A stretch of 64,000 bases of DNA, from assembly GCF_013003965.1 (NCBI RefSeq), contig NZ_CP053069.1, positions 4,247,419 to 4,311,418 of the forward strand. Direction: 5' to 3'. The notes beneath the pieces were generated by a model, which worked only from the letters and a program-made list of their open reading frames with translations, did no database searches and was not told where the DNA came from. A program made the translations under genes and the position numbers. Below, in pieces: positions 16,855-24,741 of this stretch. The number at the start of each line of letters is the position of its first letter. The first letter of the stretch is position 1. Origin of the DNA: Usitatibacter rugosus (GTDB lineage: Bacteria; Pseudomonadota; Gammaproteobacteria; Burkholderiales; Usitatibacteraceae).

Positions 16855-17879
16855 CGCGGGCTCCGCACCGGATTACCCGAGCGCGTCCGCCCGAAGAACG
16901 GATACATCGGGTCGGAGTAGCCGGGCGTGGAGGGATGGCCGGGGGCGACGAGCCCATCGACCAGCGCCTCGTCCTCAGGCGCCCACTTCACGTTGAGCGC
17001 TCCGAGATATTCCTCCCACTGTTCCAGCGTGCGCGGGCCGGCCAGCACGGAGGTGACGATGTCGCTCGCGAGCACCCACGCCGTGGCGAACTGCCCGGGC
17101 GTGACGCCTTTCTTCTTCGCATGCGCCGCCATCTTCTCCGCGTACTTCATCGACTCCTCGCGAAACTCGGTCTGGGCGATGCGCTTGTCGCCGCGGCCGG
17201 CACGGGAATCCTCGGGGGGCTTGGCACCCGCCTTGTACTTGCCGGTCAGCACGCCGCGAGCGAGCGGGCTGTAGGGGACCACCCCCATCCCGTAATAGGC
17301 GCACGCGGGCAGGACCTCGACCTCCGGCATGCGGTTCATCGCGTTGTAGTACGGCTGCAGGGCGATCGGCCGCGGCATGCCGAGCGCGTCGCAGAGGCGC
17401 ATGACCTCGGCGATGCGCCAGGCGCGGTAGTTGGAGAGCGCCCAGTAGCGGACCTTCCCGGCGCGGATGAAGCCGTCCATGGCGCGCAACGTCTCCTCCA
17501 GCGGCGTGGAGGTGTCATCCTTATGCAAGTAGTAGAGGTCGATGTAGTCGGTGTGCAGCCGATCGAGACTCGCATCCAGCGCGCGGACCATGTGGGCCTT
17601 CGACAGGCCGCGATCGTTGGGACCATCGCCCATGATGTTGGCGACCTTCGTCGCAAGCACCCAGTGCGCGCGGTGCGGGCGGATGAACTCGCCGACGACG
17701 CGCTCCGAATCGCCCCTGGCGTACACGTTCGCGGTGTCGATGAAATTCACGCCGGCGGTGCGCGCCGAGCTCACGATGCGGGCCGCCTCGTTCGGATCCG
17801 TGCGGTCACCGAACATCATCGTGCCCAGGCAGATGGGCGAGACCTTGAGGCCGCTCTCGCCCAGCGATCGATAATCCAT
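16851..17879 (-). CDS. aldo/keto reductase
   Basis: A 342-residue TIM-barrel oxidoreductase with family motifs: M-D-Y-R-S-L-G-E-S-G-L-K-V-S at the N-terminus, catalytic Asp/Tyr in F-I-D-T-A-N-V-Y, Lys in A-T-K-V and D-Y-I-D-L-Y-Y-L-H for the catalytic His. It uses NADPH to reduce carbonyls; the substrate is unknown. It is first of a three-gene operon with the lipoprotein and flavoprotein. GGGAGAGGAAAC before the ATG is a good ribosome-binding site. Confidence 0.92.
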   Translation of the reverse strand: MDYRSLGESGLKVSPICLGTMMFGDRTDPNEAARIVSSARTAGVNFIDTANVYARGDSERVVGEFIRPHRAHWVLATKVANIMGDGPNDRGLSKAHMVRALDASLDRLHTDYIDLYYLHKDDTSTPLEETLRAMDGFIRAGKVRYWALSNYRAWRIAEVMRLCDALGMPRPIALQPYYNAMNRMPEVEVLPACAYYGMGVVPYSPLARGVLTGKYKAGAKPPEDSRAGRGDKRIAQTEFREESMKYAEKMAAHAKKKGVTPGQFATAWVLASDIVTSVLAGPRTLEQWEEYLGALNVKWAPEDEALVDGLVAPGHPSTPGYSDPMYPFFGRTRSGNPVRSPR

Positions 17880-17892
17880 GTTTCCTCTCCCG

Positions 17893-17924
17893 AAAAAGCG
17901 AAAAGCCCCGCCGAGGCGGGGCTT
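17893..17924 (-). terminator. rho-independent terminator of the hemerythrin gene
   Basis: The stem AAGCCCCGCC (17903-17912) pairs with GGCGGGGCTT (17915-17924). On the minus strand it is followed by TTTTCGCTTTTT. It ends hemerythrin transcription just before the aldo/keto reductase gene. Confidence 0.85.
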
Positions 17925-17947
17925 CCCGGGTGAAGAAACATTCTAGC

Positions 17948-18454
17948 CTAGGGCGAGACCTGCTTCGCCAGCTCCGACTTGCGGAACGCGAGGCGCATGC
18001 CCAGCTCCTGCAGGTCGAGGTCGGTCTTGCGCAGCTTCGGGAACATCTCCTCGTGCTCTTCCTTCACGTGGTGCTTGATGTACTCGGAGAGCACCGTGAC
18101 CTTGGCATCGAAGTAGTCGTCGTCGGGCTGCATCGCGTCCAGCTCGGCGATGAGCTGCTTGGCGCCGTTGTGCTCGACCTGGGCTTCGTCGAGAAGGTCG
18201 TCCTGCTTGGGCAGGTAGGCGCGCGCGGCCGGATAGAGGATCTCTTCCTCGATCTGGGTGTGCACCTTCAGCTCGCCGCAGATCTTGCGGGCGAGCTTCA
18301 GCTTCTGGACCTTGGCGCGGTCGCCCAGCTTCTCGTACTGCGCGAACATGTCGGAAACCTTCTTGTGATCGGCCTTCAGCAGGGCGATCGCGTCGGGCGC
18401 CGTGGCGGACTTGCGGGGTGCGGCGGCGGTGCGGGAATGGGTTTGGGTTCTCAT
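17948..18454 (-). CDS. hemerythrin HHE domain protein
   Basis: 168 residues. After a basic, Ala-rich N-terminus it has a hemerythrin-like four-helix bundle with spaced iron ligands: L-L-K-A-D-H-K-K, V-H-T-Q-I-E-E-E, E-H-N-G-A and Y-I-K-H-H-V-K-E-E-H. Such proteins bind a di-iron site and respond to O2, NO or oxidative stress, or store iron. The start at 18454 follows AGGAGAGATCCC; a longer start at 18472 is possible but would include that ribosome site. Confidence 0.85.
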   Translation of the reverse strand: MRTQTHSRTAAAPRKSATAPDAIALLKADHKKVSDMFAQYEKLGDRAKVQKLKLARKICGELKVHTQIEEEILYPAARAYLPKQDDLLDEAQVEHNGAKQLIAELDAMQPDDDYFDAKVTVLSEYIKHHVKEEHEEMFPKLRKTDLDLQELGMRLAFRKSELAKQVSP

Positions 18455-18599
18455 GGGATCTCTCCTGAACAAAGTAGACCCAAAAATAGGCTACGGGCCG
18501 TTCGGTGGCTGTAGGCGTACACGCCATCGCGGTGTCGGAGCGTCCATTTTTCACGCCCACGCCACCCACTTTTCACGGTACGGCCCCGGCCGCCCTGCC

Positions 18600-18605
18600 T
18601 ACACT
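18600..18605 (+). promoter_or_regulatory. -10 box TACACT, leaderless start of the hydrolase gene
   Basis: TACACT, then CGGCAG, then the ATG at 18612. No Shine-Dalgarno sequence precedes the ATG. Confidence 0.4.
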
Positions 18606-18611
18606 CGGCAG

Positions 18612-19421
18612 ATGTGGAAGGACGACAGCCCGAACACGCGAATCCGCCCCCAGCTCGAGACGGGCACGGGGCGTTGGGTGTTGCTGCGCGGCCTGACGCG
18701 CGAAGCCCGGCAATGGGGCCGGTTCACGCGGCAGCTCGCGGACGCCCTTCCCTGCGCGCAGCTCCTGACGCCGGACCTTCCCGGCACCGGAACGCGCGTG
18801 AAGGAAAAGAGCCCCGCCACGATCGCGGGGATTCTCGAACGGCTCCGTAGCGATCTCGCGCAGACGGGCGCGAAGCCGCCGTATCACGTGCTCGGCCTCT
18901 CGCTGGGCGGCATGATCGCGGTCGAGTGGGCAACGCGCTACCCCAGGGAAGTCGAGTCGATGGTGCTCATCGGCACGAGCCTGCGGTCGTACAGCCCGAT
19001 CCAGGATCGCCTGATTCCGGGCAACTATGCGGCCATCCTGAGGCTCGCGCTCTCGCGGGACGCGCGGGCTCGGGAGAAGCGCACGCTCGCCCTCACCAGC
19101 ACGCGCGGCGATCCCGACGGCAACATCGTCGAGGCGTGGACGCGCATCCGCAACGACGCGCCCGTGTCGCACGCGAACGCCCTTCGCCAGCTGATCGCGG
19201 CCGCGCGCTACTCCGCTCCGCCGCAGCCGCCCAAAGTCCCGACACTGGTACTCGTGAGCGAGGGCGACAGGCTGGTGGACCCGGCGTGCTCACGCGCGAT
19301 CGCGAAGCGCTGGAAAGTACCGATCGAGGTGCACCTCGACGCGGGCCACGACCTCCCGCTGGACGACGGCCCGTGGGTGGCGCAGCGCGTCGGCGAGTGG
19401 AGCGCTGCTAGGCGGACTTGA
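18612..19421 (+). CDS. alpha/beta hydrolase
   Basis: 269 residues with an alpha/beta-hydrolase core: L-L-R-G-L-T-R near the N-terminus, a nucleophile elbow G-L-S-L-G-G (about residue 97), an acid in V-S-E-G-D-R-L and a His in D-A-G-H-D-L-P. The substrate is unknown. The start was chosen by the -10 box and the fold start; upstream open frame overlaps the hemerythrin promoter. Its last 14 bp overlap the convergent acyltransferase gene. Confidence 0.82.
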   Translation: MWKDDSPNTRIRPQLETGTGRWVLLRGLTREARQWGRFTRQLADALPCAQLLTPDLPGTGTRVKEKSPATIAGILERLRSDLAQTGAKPPYHVLGLSLGGMIAVEWATRYPREVESMVLIGTSLRSYSPIQDRLIPGNYAAILRLALSRDARAREKRTLALTSTRGDPDGNIVEAWTRIRNDAPVSHANALRQLIAAARYSAPPQPPKVPTLVLVSEGDRLVDPACSRAIAKRWKVPIEVHLDAGHDLPLDDGPWVAQRVGEWSAARRT

Positions 19422-21174
19422 GCAGGCCGTTGTCCGCGGGTGCCACCGTCGCGGCAAGCGGCGTGCGCAGGTAGCGGTCGCGCTTGGAAGGCTTGAGGCG
19501 CAGCAGGTCCACGACCACGAGCCCATCGATGCAGCCCGAAAACGCCGGATCGACGCTGAAGCCGAGGAAGTGCGCTCCGCCCTCGTCGCACAGCTCCGTG
19601 TATTGCTTGTAGAGCGTCGGCACGTTCACGCCCAGGTCGGCGAGGCGCTGCTTCAACGCACGGAAGTCGCGGGTGTAGTCGTCGCCCGGAATCATGCCGG
19701 CCAGCACGCGCTCCTCCGATTCGGTGATCACGAATGGGACGCGCGGCGTGGCCAGGCGCTCGGGCATGCCGAAGTAGCGTTGGTAGAAGTACACGAGGAG
19801 CTTCCTCGCCTCCTCGGGGTAGCCCGCGCTCACGCTGACGGGCCCAAAGAGGTAGCGCACCTGCGGGCGCGAGGCGATGTACGCGCCGATGCCCTGCCAG
19901 AGGTTATCCAGCGCGCGCAGGCCCTGGTAGCGCGGCTGCACGAAGCTGCGGCCCAGCTCGAGCGATTGCGAGAAGTGCGAGCGCAGCCCCTCCTCGAACG
20001 AGAAGAGCGTGTGCGTGTAGAGGCCTTCGGCGCCACGCTTCGCGAGGATGTCCTGCACCTCGCCGATGCGATAGGCGCCGACGATCTGCAGCTCGGACTC
20101 GTCCCAGAGCACGACGTGCTTGTAGTAGCAGTCGAAGGCGTCGAGATCGCGGCGCTTCCCGGTGCCCTCGCCCACCTGGCGAAAGGCGATCTCGCGCAGC
20201 CGCCCCAGCTCGCGCATCACCGCCGAATTGCCGCGCGCCGTGAAGAGGTAGATCTCCTTGCCGTCGGTGGTCTGCCCGAGACGCTCGGCCGCGCGCAGCT
20301 CGCGGCGCAGGTCCAGGCGATTCTCGGGATGCGCCACCGGCTTCTCGGTGCGGAACGCGAGGACCTTCGCGGGCTTGGAGATGCCGTAGAGCTGGTTCGT
20401 GATGCGGCGGATCTTCTGCTCGCGCGGGACATCGAGGGCGGCGATCTCCTTCCACGGGATCAGTTCACCTACGTGCACGGGGAGCTTCACGTTCCTCTGG
20501 CGCATCGCCTCGCTGAAGAGCATCAACGTCGAGAGCGGCTTGAAGACGGTGGAGACACCGTAGAAGAGCGCCGAGTTGCGGCCATCCAGGTGCACGGGAA
20601 GCAGCGGCGCCTTCGCCTGCTCGGCGAAGCGCAGGAATCCCGCCTGCCAGCGACCGTCGCGGATCCCCGTGAGCCCCGCGCGCGACACCTCGCCGCTCGG
20701 GAAGATGATCACGGCCTCGTCGTTGGCGAGCGCATCGTGGATCGCGCGCACGTTGTCCTTGTTGTAGCCGGCGCCGAGGTTGGCCACCGGCAGCAGCAGC
20801 GGGTGGAGCGGCTCGAAGCGCATCAGGATGTCGTTCGCGACAATGCGCACGTCCTTGCGCACGCGGCTCACCATCTTCAGCAGCGCGATCCCGTCCAGCA
20901 GGCCCAGGGGGTGGTTCGCGACGATCACCACGCGGCCTTCGGCGGGAATGTTCTCGATCTCGCCGCTGTCGACCGAATAACTGAAATTGAAGTGCTCGAG
21001 GATGCGGTCGATGAACTCGATGCCCTCCAGCCCGGCGTTATCCGCGAGGAAGTCGTTGACCTCCCGCTCGCGCGCCATCCTGCGCAGCCAGGCGAGCGCC
21101 GGACGCGTGATCATCGCGGGCTGGCGCTTGAGATCGGGGAACTTCGCTTCGATCACTTGCTGGATCTGGAACAT
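19408..21174 (-). CDS. two-domain acyltransferase, OlsF-like (PlsC-type + GNAT-type)
   Basis: 588 residues. The N-terminal half is a PlsC-type acyltransferase with the catalytic N-H-P-L-G-L-L-D-G (H-x4-D) near residue 85 and the glycerolipid-pocket motif F-P-S-G-E-V-S-R. The C-terminal half (about 290-560) looks like an OlsB-type acyl-ACP-dependent N-acyltransferase of the GNAT fold (V-G-A-Y-R-I-G; S-L-E-L-G-R-S-F-V; P-V-S-V-S). Fused enzymes of this layout (OlsF) make ornithine or related aminolipids by N- then O-acylation. The ATG at 21174 was preferred to an upstream TTG at 21261. Confidence 0.78.
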   Translation of the reverse strand: MFQIQQVIEAKFPDLKRQPAMITRPALAWLRRMAREREVNDFLADNAGLEGIEFIDRILEHFNFSYSVDSGEIENIPAEGRVVIVANHPLGLLDGIALLKMVSRVRKDVRIVANDILMRFEPLHPLLLPVANLGAGYNKDNVRAIHDALANDEAVIIFPSGEVSRAGLTGIRDGRWQAGFLRFAEQAKAPLLPVHLDGRNSALFYGVSTVFKPLSTLMLFSEAMRQRNVKLPVHVGELIPWKEIAALDVPREQKIRRITNQLYGISKPAKVLAFRTEKPVAHPENRLDLRRELRAAERLGQTTDGKEIYLFTARGNSAVMRELGRLREIAFRQVGEGTGKRRDLDAFDCYYKHVVLWDESELQIVGAYRIGEVQDILAKRGAEGLYTHTLFSFEEGLRSHFSQSLELGRSFVQPRYQGLRALDNLWQGIGAYIASRPQVRYLFGPVSVSAGYPEEARKLLVYFYQRYFGMPERLATPRVPFVITESEERVLAGMIPGDDYTRDFRALKQRLADLGVNVPTLYKQYTELCDEGGAHFLGFSVDPAFSGCIDGLVVVDLLRLKPSKRDRYLRTPLAATVAPADNGLLKSA

Positions 21175-21181
21175 GATGTAA

Positions 21182-21187
21182 ATGCTA
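21182..21187 (-). promoter_or_regulatory. -10 box TAGCAT, leaderless start of the acyltransferase gene
   Basis: On the minus strand TAGCAT, then TTACATC, then the ATG at 21174. Confidence 0.35.
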
Positions 21188-21269
21188 CGAACATCGCGTT
21201 GCGGATCGAGGACATTTGTCGAACGTCCCCGTCGCGAAAACGTCACAGGAGCGTCATTCAATCTCGCCC

Positions 21270-22370
21270 ATGAAGAGACCTTCGCGCGGCCGCGTGGCCC
21301 TGCAGTTCGATCCCGCCCTCGACGAGCTGGAGGGGCCGCATGTCATGCGCGACGGCCTCTCCGGGATCAGCGGCTCCGGCGATTCGCTCTGGGTCGCGTG
21401 CGACGAGACGCGCAGCGTGGAGCGGCTGGATCGCGCGCGTGCACGGCCTCCGCTCTTTGCGGCTCACGCCTCCTTCGCCCTCGATGATTTCCTCTCGGTC
21501 CCCGGCGGCTCGAAGGGCGAGGCGGACCTGGAAGACCTGGACATCGCCGACGGCTACTTGTGGCTCGTGGGTTCGCACGCTGCCTCGCGCACGATGCCGG
21601 AGCCGGGCATGTCGGCACGGCGTGTCGCGAAGACGCTCGCACGCACCGAGCGCAAGCCTTCGCGTTGCCTGATCGCGCGGATCCCGATCGTCGGCAACGA
21701 CGGCACGCAGCATTTGCGGAAGCGTGCGGGCCACGGTGATCGCAAGCGGTTGGCGGCGCGGCTCGAGGACGGACGCGGCGGCAACGCGCTCATCGCGGCG
21801 CTGCGCGGCGACGAGCATCTCGGCGATTCGCTGGCGCTGCCCGGCAAGGAGAACGGACTCGACATCGAAGGGCTCGCGGTCGTCGGCGATCGCGTGCTGC
21901 TCGGATTGCGCGGGCCGGTGCTCAATGACTACGCGGTGATCCTCGAGATCGAGCTGCGTCCCGTGCGCGGGCATCCGTCGCTGCTGCGGCTCGCGCGCTT
22001 CGGGCGCGGGCAACGCCTCTACCGCAAGCATTTCCTCAGGCTGGGTGGGCTCGGCGTCCGTGGCCTCGCACGCCAGGGCCTCGATCTCCTCGTGCTCGCC
22101 GGGCCGACGTCCGGGCTCGATGGGCCCGCTCGTGTCCATCGCTGGATCGGCGGCGCGCGCTCCGATGTGCAGCGGCGCGTCCGCGAGGGCGACGTGATCA
22201 AGGCGCTCGACCTTCCGGTGGGACAAGGCAGCGATCATCCTGAAGGCATCGTCGTCGTTCCGTCGCGGGACGGCCGCGATCGCCTGCTCGTCGTCTACGA
22301 ACGCGCGGCGAAGGCCCGGTACCTCGGCAAGCACGGCGTCGCGGCGGATCTCTTCGTCCTGCCCGCGTAG
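21270..22370 (+). CDS. DUF3616 domain protein
   Basis: 366 residues. Features such as G-I-S-G-S-G-D-S-L-W-V-A-C-D-E, D-L-E-D-L-D-I-A-D-G-Y-L-W-L-V-G-S-H, N-G-L-D-I-E-G-L-A-V and D-H-P-E-G-I match the DUF3616 beta-propeller-like family. No signal peptide and no known activity. It is divergent from the OlsF-like gene with under 100 bp between starts. Confidence 0.75.
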   Translation: MKRPSRGRVALQFDPALDELEGPHVMRDGLSGISGSGDSLWVACDETRSVERLDRARARPPLFAAHASFALDDFLSVPGGSKGEADLEDLDIADGYLWLVGSHAASRTMPEPGMSARRVAKTLARTERKPSRCLIARIPIVGNDGTQHLRKRAGHGDRKRLAARLEDGRGGNALIAALRGDEHLGDSLALPGKENGLDIEGLAVVGDRVLLGLRGPVLNDYAVILEIELRPVRGHPSLLRLARFGRGQRLYRKHFLRLGGLGVRGLARQGLDLLVLAGPTSGLDGPARVHRWIGGARSDVQRRVREGDVIKALDLPVGQGSDHPEGIVVVPSRDGRDRLLVVYERAAKARYLGKHGVAADLFVLPA

Positions 22371-22380
22371 CAAAAAAATC

Positions 22381-22404
22381 GGCCCGCACGGGGGAGAGCG
22401 GGCC
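22381..22404. terminator. GC-rich hairpin after the DUF3616 gene
   Basis: GGCCCGC (22381-22387) pairs with GCGGGCC (22398-22404). A run of seven A lies on the 5' side, so the T-tract is only on the minus-strand transcript; on the plus strand it would act without a U-run. The direction of action is therefore uncertain. Confidence 0.4.
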
Positions 22405-22476
22405 GGAGGTCTCACCGGGGGATGAGAGATGCCACAAAGAAGAACCAGGAACATCCTGAAGGCGGCCCGTGACGCG

Positions 22477-22506
22477 TTGCGGTCGGGATCGTTACCGTTC
22501 TACGAT
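22477..22506 (+). promoter_or_regulatory. sigma70-type promoter of the Bug-family gene
   Basis: TTGCGG (22477-22482) and TACGAT (22501-22506) are separated by 18 bp. The transcript would have a leader of about 45 nt with GGAGG before the ATG at 22561. Confidence 0.45.
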
Positions 22507-22560
22507 GCCCTTCGAGCGCCGGCCGCCAGACGCCGGGCCGTCACCGGAGGATGTTCCGCC

Positions 22561-23544
22561 ATGCAAACGACCCGCCGCCGCTTCCACGGCGCTGCCCTCG
22601 CCGCTTCGCTCCTCGCCCTCGCCCCCTCGCTCGCACTCGCGCAGGCCGACTGGCCGACGAAGCCCGTCCGCATCATCGTTCCGTACACGCCCGGCGGCTT
22701 CACCGACATCACGGCGCGCACCGTGGCGCTGCGGCTGCAGGAGCGGCTGAAGCAGCCCTTCACGATCGACAACAAGCCCGGGGCCAACGGCATCGTCGGC
22801 ACCGAGGCGCTCGCGAAGTCCGCGCCTGACGGCTATACGTTCGTGCTGGTGATCGCGGCGTTCTCTTCGAGCCCGGCGCTCTACGCGAAGCTGCCGTACG
22901 ACTCGCGCAAGGACTTCATGCCGGTCTCGCTCGTGGGCATCTCGCCGCTCATCGCCGCGGTGAACGTCGACCTGCCGGTGAAGAACGGCAAGGAGCTCGT
23001 GGCCTACGCGAAGGCCAATCCCGGGAAGATCAGCTTCGGCTCGTCGGGCAACGGGGCGGCCGCGCACCTCACGACGGAATACTTCAAGTCGCTCACCGGC
23101 GTGGACATGGTGCACATCCCCTACAAGGGCACGGCGCCCGCGATGGCGGATCTGCTCGGCGGTCGGATCCAGCTTCTCTTCGATGCGCCCTCGGGAATCC
23201 TCCCCAACGGCAAGGCGGGGAAGATCCGCATGATCGGCATCTCCGCGGACCGGCGCCTCGCAGCCGCGCCGGAAGTCCCGACGTTCATCGAGCAGGGCTT
23301 CACGGGATTCACCGGCAGCACGTGGGCCGGCTTCCTCGCCCCCGCGGGCACGCCGCCCGAGATCGTGAAGAAGCTCTCCGCGGAAGTCGCAGCCGTGGTG
23401 CGGATGGAAGAGGTGAAGAAAGCCTTCGACGACCTGGGCATCGTGCCCGTCGGCAACACACCCGCCGAGTTCGACGCGTTCATCGTCGGCGAGATGGACA
23501 AGTGGGGCAAGGTGATCCGCGACGCGAAGGTGAAGGCCGAATAA
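22561..23544 (+). CDS. Bug/TctC-family tripartite tricarboxylate-type binding protein
   Basis: A 327-residue periplasmic binding protein with a twin-Arg-containing signal peptide (M-Q-T-T-R-R-R-F...A-L-A-Q-A). Typical Bug motifs follow: W-P-T-K-P-V-R-I-I-V-P-Y-T-P-G-G, V-I-D/I-D-N-K-P-G-A-N-G and F-G-S-S-G-N-G. These proteins capture carboxylates or other small solutes, often as orphans; no TctA/TctB genes are adjacent. It is an abundant family in Betaproteobacteria. The TAA stop is inside a palindrome that also ends the convergent senA gene. Confidence 0.93.
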   Translation: MQTTRRRFHGAALAASLLALAPSLALAQADWPTKPVRIIVPYTPGGFTDITARTVALRLQERLKQPFTIDNKPGANGIVGTEALAKSAPDGYTFVLVIAAFSSSPALYAKLPYDSRKDFMPVSLVGISPLIAAVNVDLPVKNGKELVAYAKANPGKISFGSSGNGAAAHLTTEYFKSLTGVDMVHIPYKGTAPAMADLLGGRIQLLFDAPSGILPNGKAGKIRMIGISADRRLAAAPEVPTFIEQGFTGFTGSTWAGFLAPAGTPPEIVKKLSAEVAAVVRMEEVKKAFDDLGIVPVGNTPAEFDAFIVGEMDKWGKVIRDAKVKAE

Positions 23545-23565
23545 AGGAGTCTGACCCCTTTATTG
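23540..23565. repeat. single GTCAG-core palindrome shared by two convergent gene ends
   Basis: These 26 bp are identical to the right arm of the element at 12652-12734 (AATAAAGGAGTCTGAC, then CCCCTTTATTG). It provides the TAA of the Bug-family gene (23542-23544) and, on the other strand, the TAA of senA (23560-23562). Confidence 0.85.
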
Positions 23566-24729
23566 CGCGACGGTGCGGAAGCCCGCGGGGATGTCGTTGC
23601 GGTCCGGCGTGAAGAAGTTGCGGTACTTGGGGTGGGCGATGCGCGGGTGGGTCATGGCGCTCGCTCCCTTCAGCACCTGGCGCGTGTAGAACCAGGGTTC
23701 GGAGTAATCGCGATAGGGATGCGGCTCGAAGCCCGGGTACGGCGCGAACGCACTGGCGGTCCACTCCCACACCGAGCCCCACGTGAAGGTCGATGACGTG
23801 TGCTCGGCCAGTTCCCATTCCGCTTCGGTGGGCAGGCGCCGCCCCGCCCAACGGCACCACGCCAGCGCTTCCGGCAACGTGATATGGCAGACCGCCGCGT
23901 CGGGCTGCAGCGGGATCCATGATCCGAACGCCAGGCGCTGCCACGCACCGTCCTGCTTGCGGAGATAGCGCGGAACCGCGGCACCCTGCTCGAGGAACGG
24001 AAGGTAGCGCGCCCAGGTGAGCGGCGAGGCGTCGATCTCGAACGTCTCCACGATCACCGGCGCCATGCCTTGCTCGTTGTCGAATGCAAAGCCCGGGGCG
24101 TCCGCCTTGCGGCCCAGCACCCACGGGCGACCGGGGATCCAGAGCGTGCCCGTCACGGCGGCCAAAGGCGGTCCGGGAAGAGCCGCGTCACGCGGATCGG
24201 GAATGCCGAGCGCCTGCGCCATGTAGGCAACCGCTTCGCCGTGCATGTCCTCGTGCAGGAGCACGAGGCGGAAGAAGTAGAGGTCGGCGTCGGTCTCGGC
24301 CGCGGTGTCGAGCAGCGCCAGCGTGTCGGCGAGACCGGCCGCGAGATAGGCCTTCGTCTCCGCGGGGCTCGGCAATGGTAACGACCAGCGCGAATCGTGC
24401 GGGACGTTGCTGGAGTCGTAGAGGGCATCCGCGCCGGGAAGCCGCGACGCACTCCTCGCGCGATCCGGATTGCAGCGCACGCCCGCGCCACGCTCGACGT
24501 TGCGCGCGACCCACCAGTCCTGGAACCAGCCGACGTGGCCCAGCTCCCACAGCGGTGGATTTACCTGCGGCGACATGGGTATCGTGAGGTTGCTGGCGGC
24601 GAGCCGTTTCTCGAACGCGGCAAACAGGGCTAAGGTGCGGCTGCGGGACTGCTGCAGCGCCTCGCGCAGCCAGGCCCGCCCCGCGGTTCTCGCAAAGTGC
24701 CCCGGCGTTGCCTGCGTATCACCCAGCAT
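23560..24729 (-). CDS. senA: selenoneine synthase SenA (EgtB-like)
   Basis: 389 residues. The N-terminal DinB-like domain has a His in W-E-L-G-H-V-G-W and the iron-site motif L-L-H-E-D-M-H-G-E (H-x3-H-x-E). The C-terminal FGE-sulfatase domain has L-P-T-E-A-E-W-E and S-V-W-E-W-T-A-S. This is the fold of non-heme iron EgtB sulfoxide synthases. SenA is the subgroup that joins a selenosugar to hercynine-type substrate in selenoneine synthesis. The assignment to SenA over EgtB rests on the adjacent senB-type gene. The start at 24729 is only 12 bp from the divergent senB start. Confidence 0.8.
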   Translation of the reverse strand: MLGDTQATPGHFARTAGRAWLREALQQSRSRTLALFAAFEKRLAASNLTIPMSPQVNPPLWELGHVGWFQDWWVARNVERGAGVRCNPDRARSASRLPGADALYDSSNVPHDSRWSLPLPSPAETKAYLAAGLADTLALLDTAAETDADLYFFRLVLLHEDMHGEAVAYMAQALGIPDPRDAALPGPPLAAVTGTLWIPGRPWVLGRKADAPGFAFDNEQGMAPVIVETFEIDASPLTWARYLPFLEQGAAVPRYLRKQDGAWQRLAFGSWIPLQPDAAVCHITLPEALAWCRWAGRRLPTEAEWELAEHTSSTFTWGSVWEWTASAFAPYPGFEPHPYRDYSEPWFYTRQVLKGASAMTHPRIAHPKYRNFFTPDRNDIPAGFRTVAQ

Positions 24730-24741
24730 CGAAGGAGGTCG

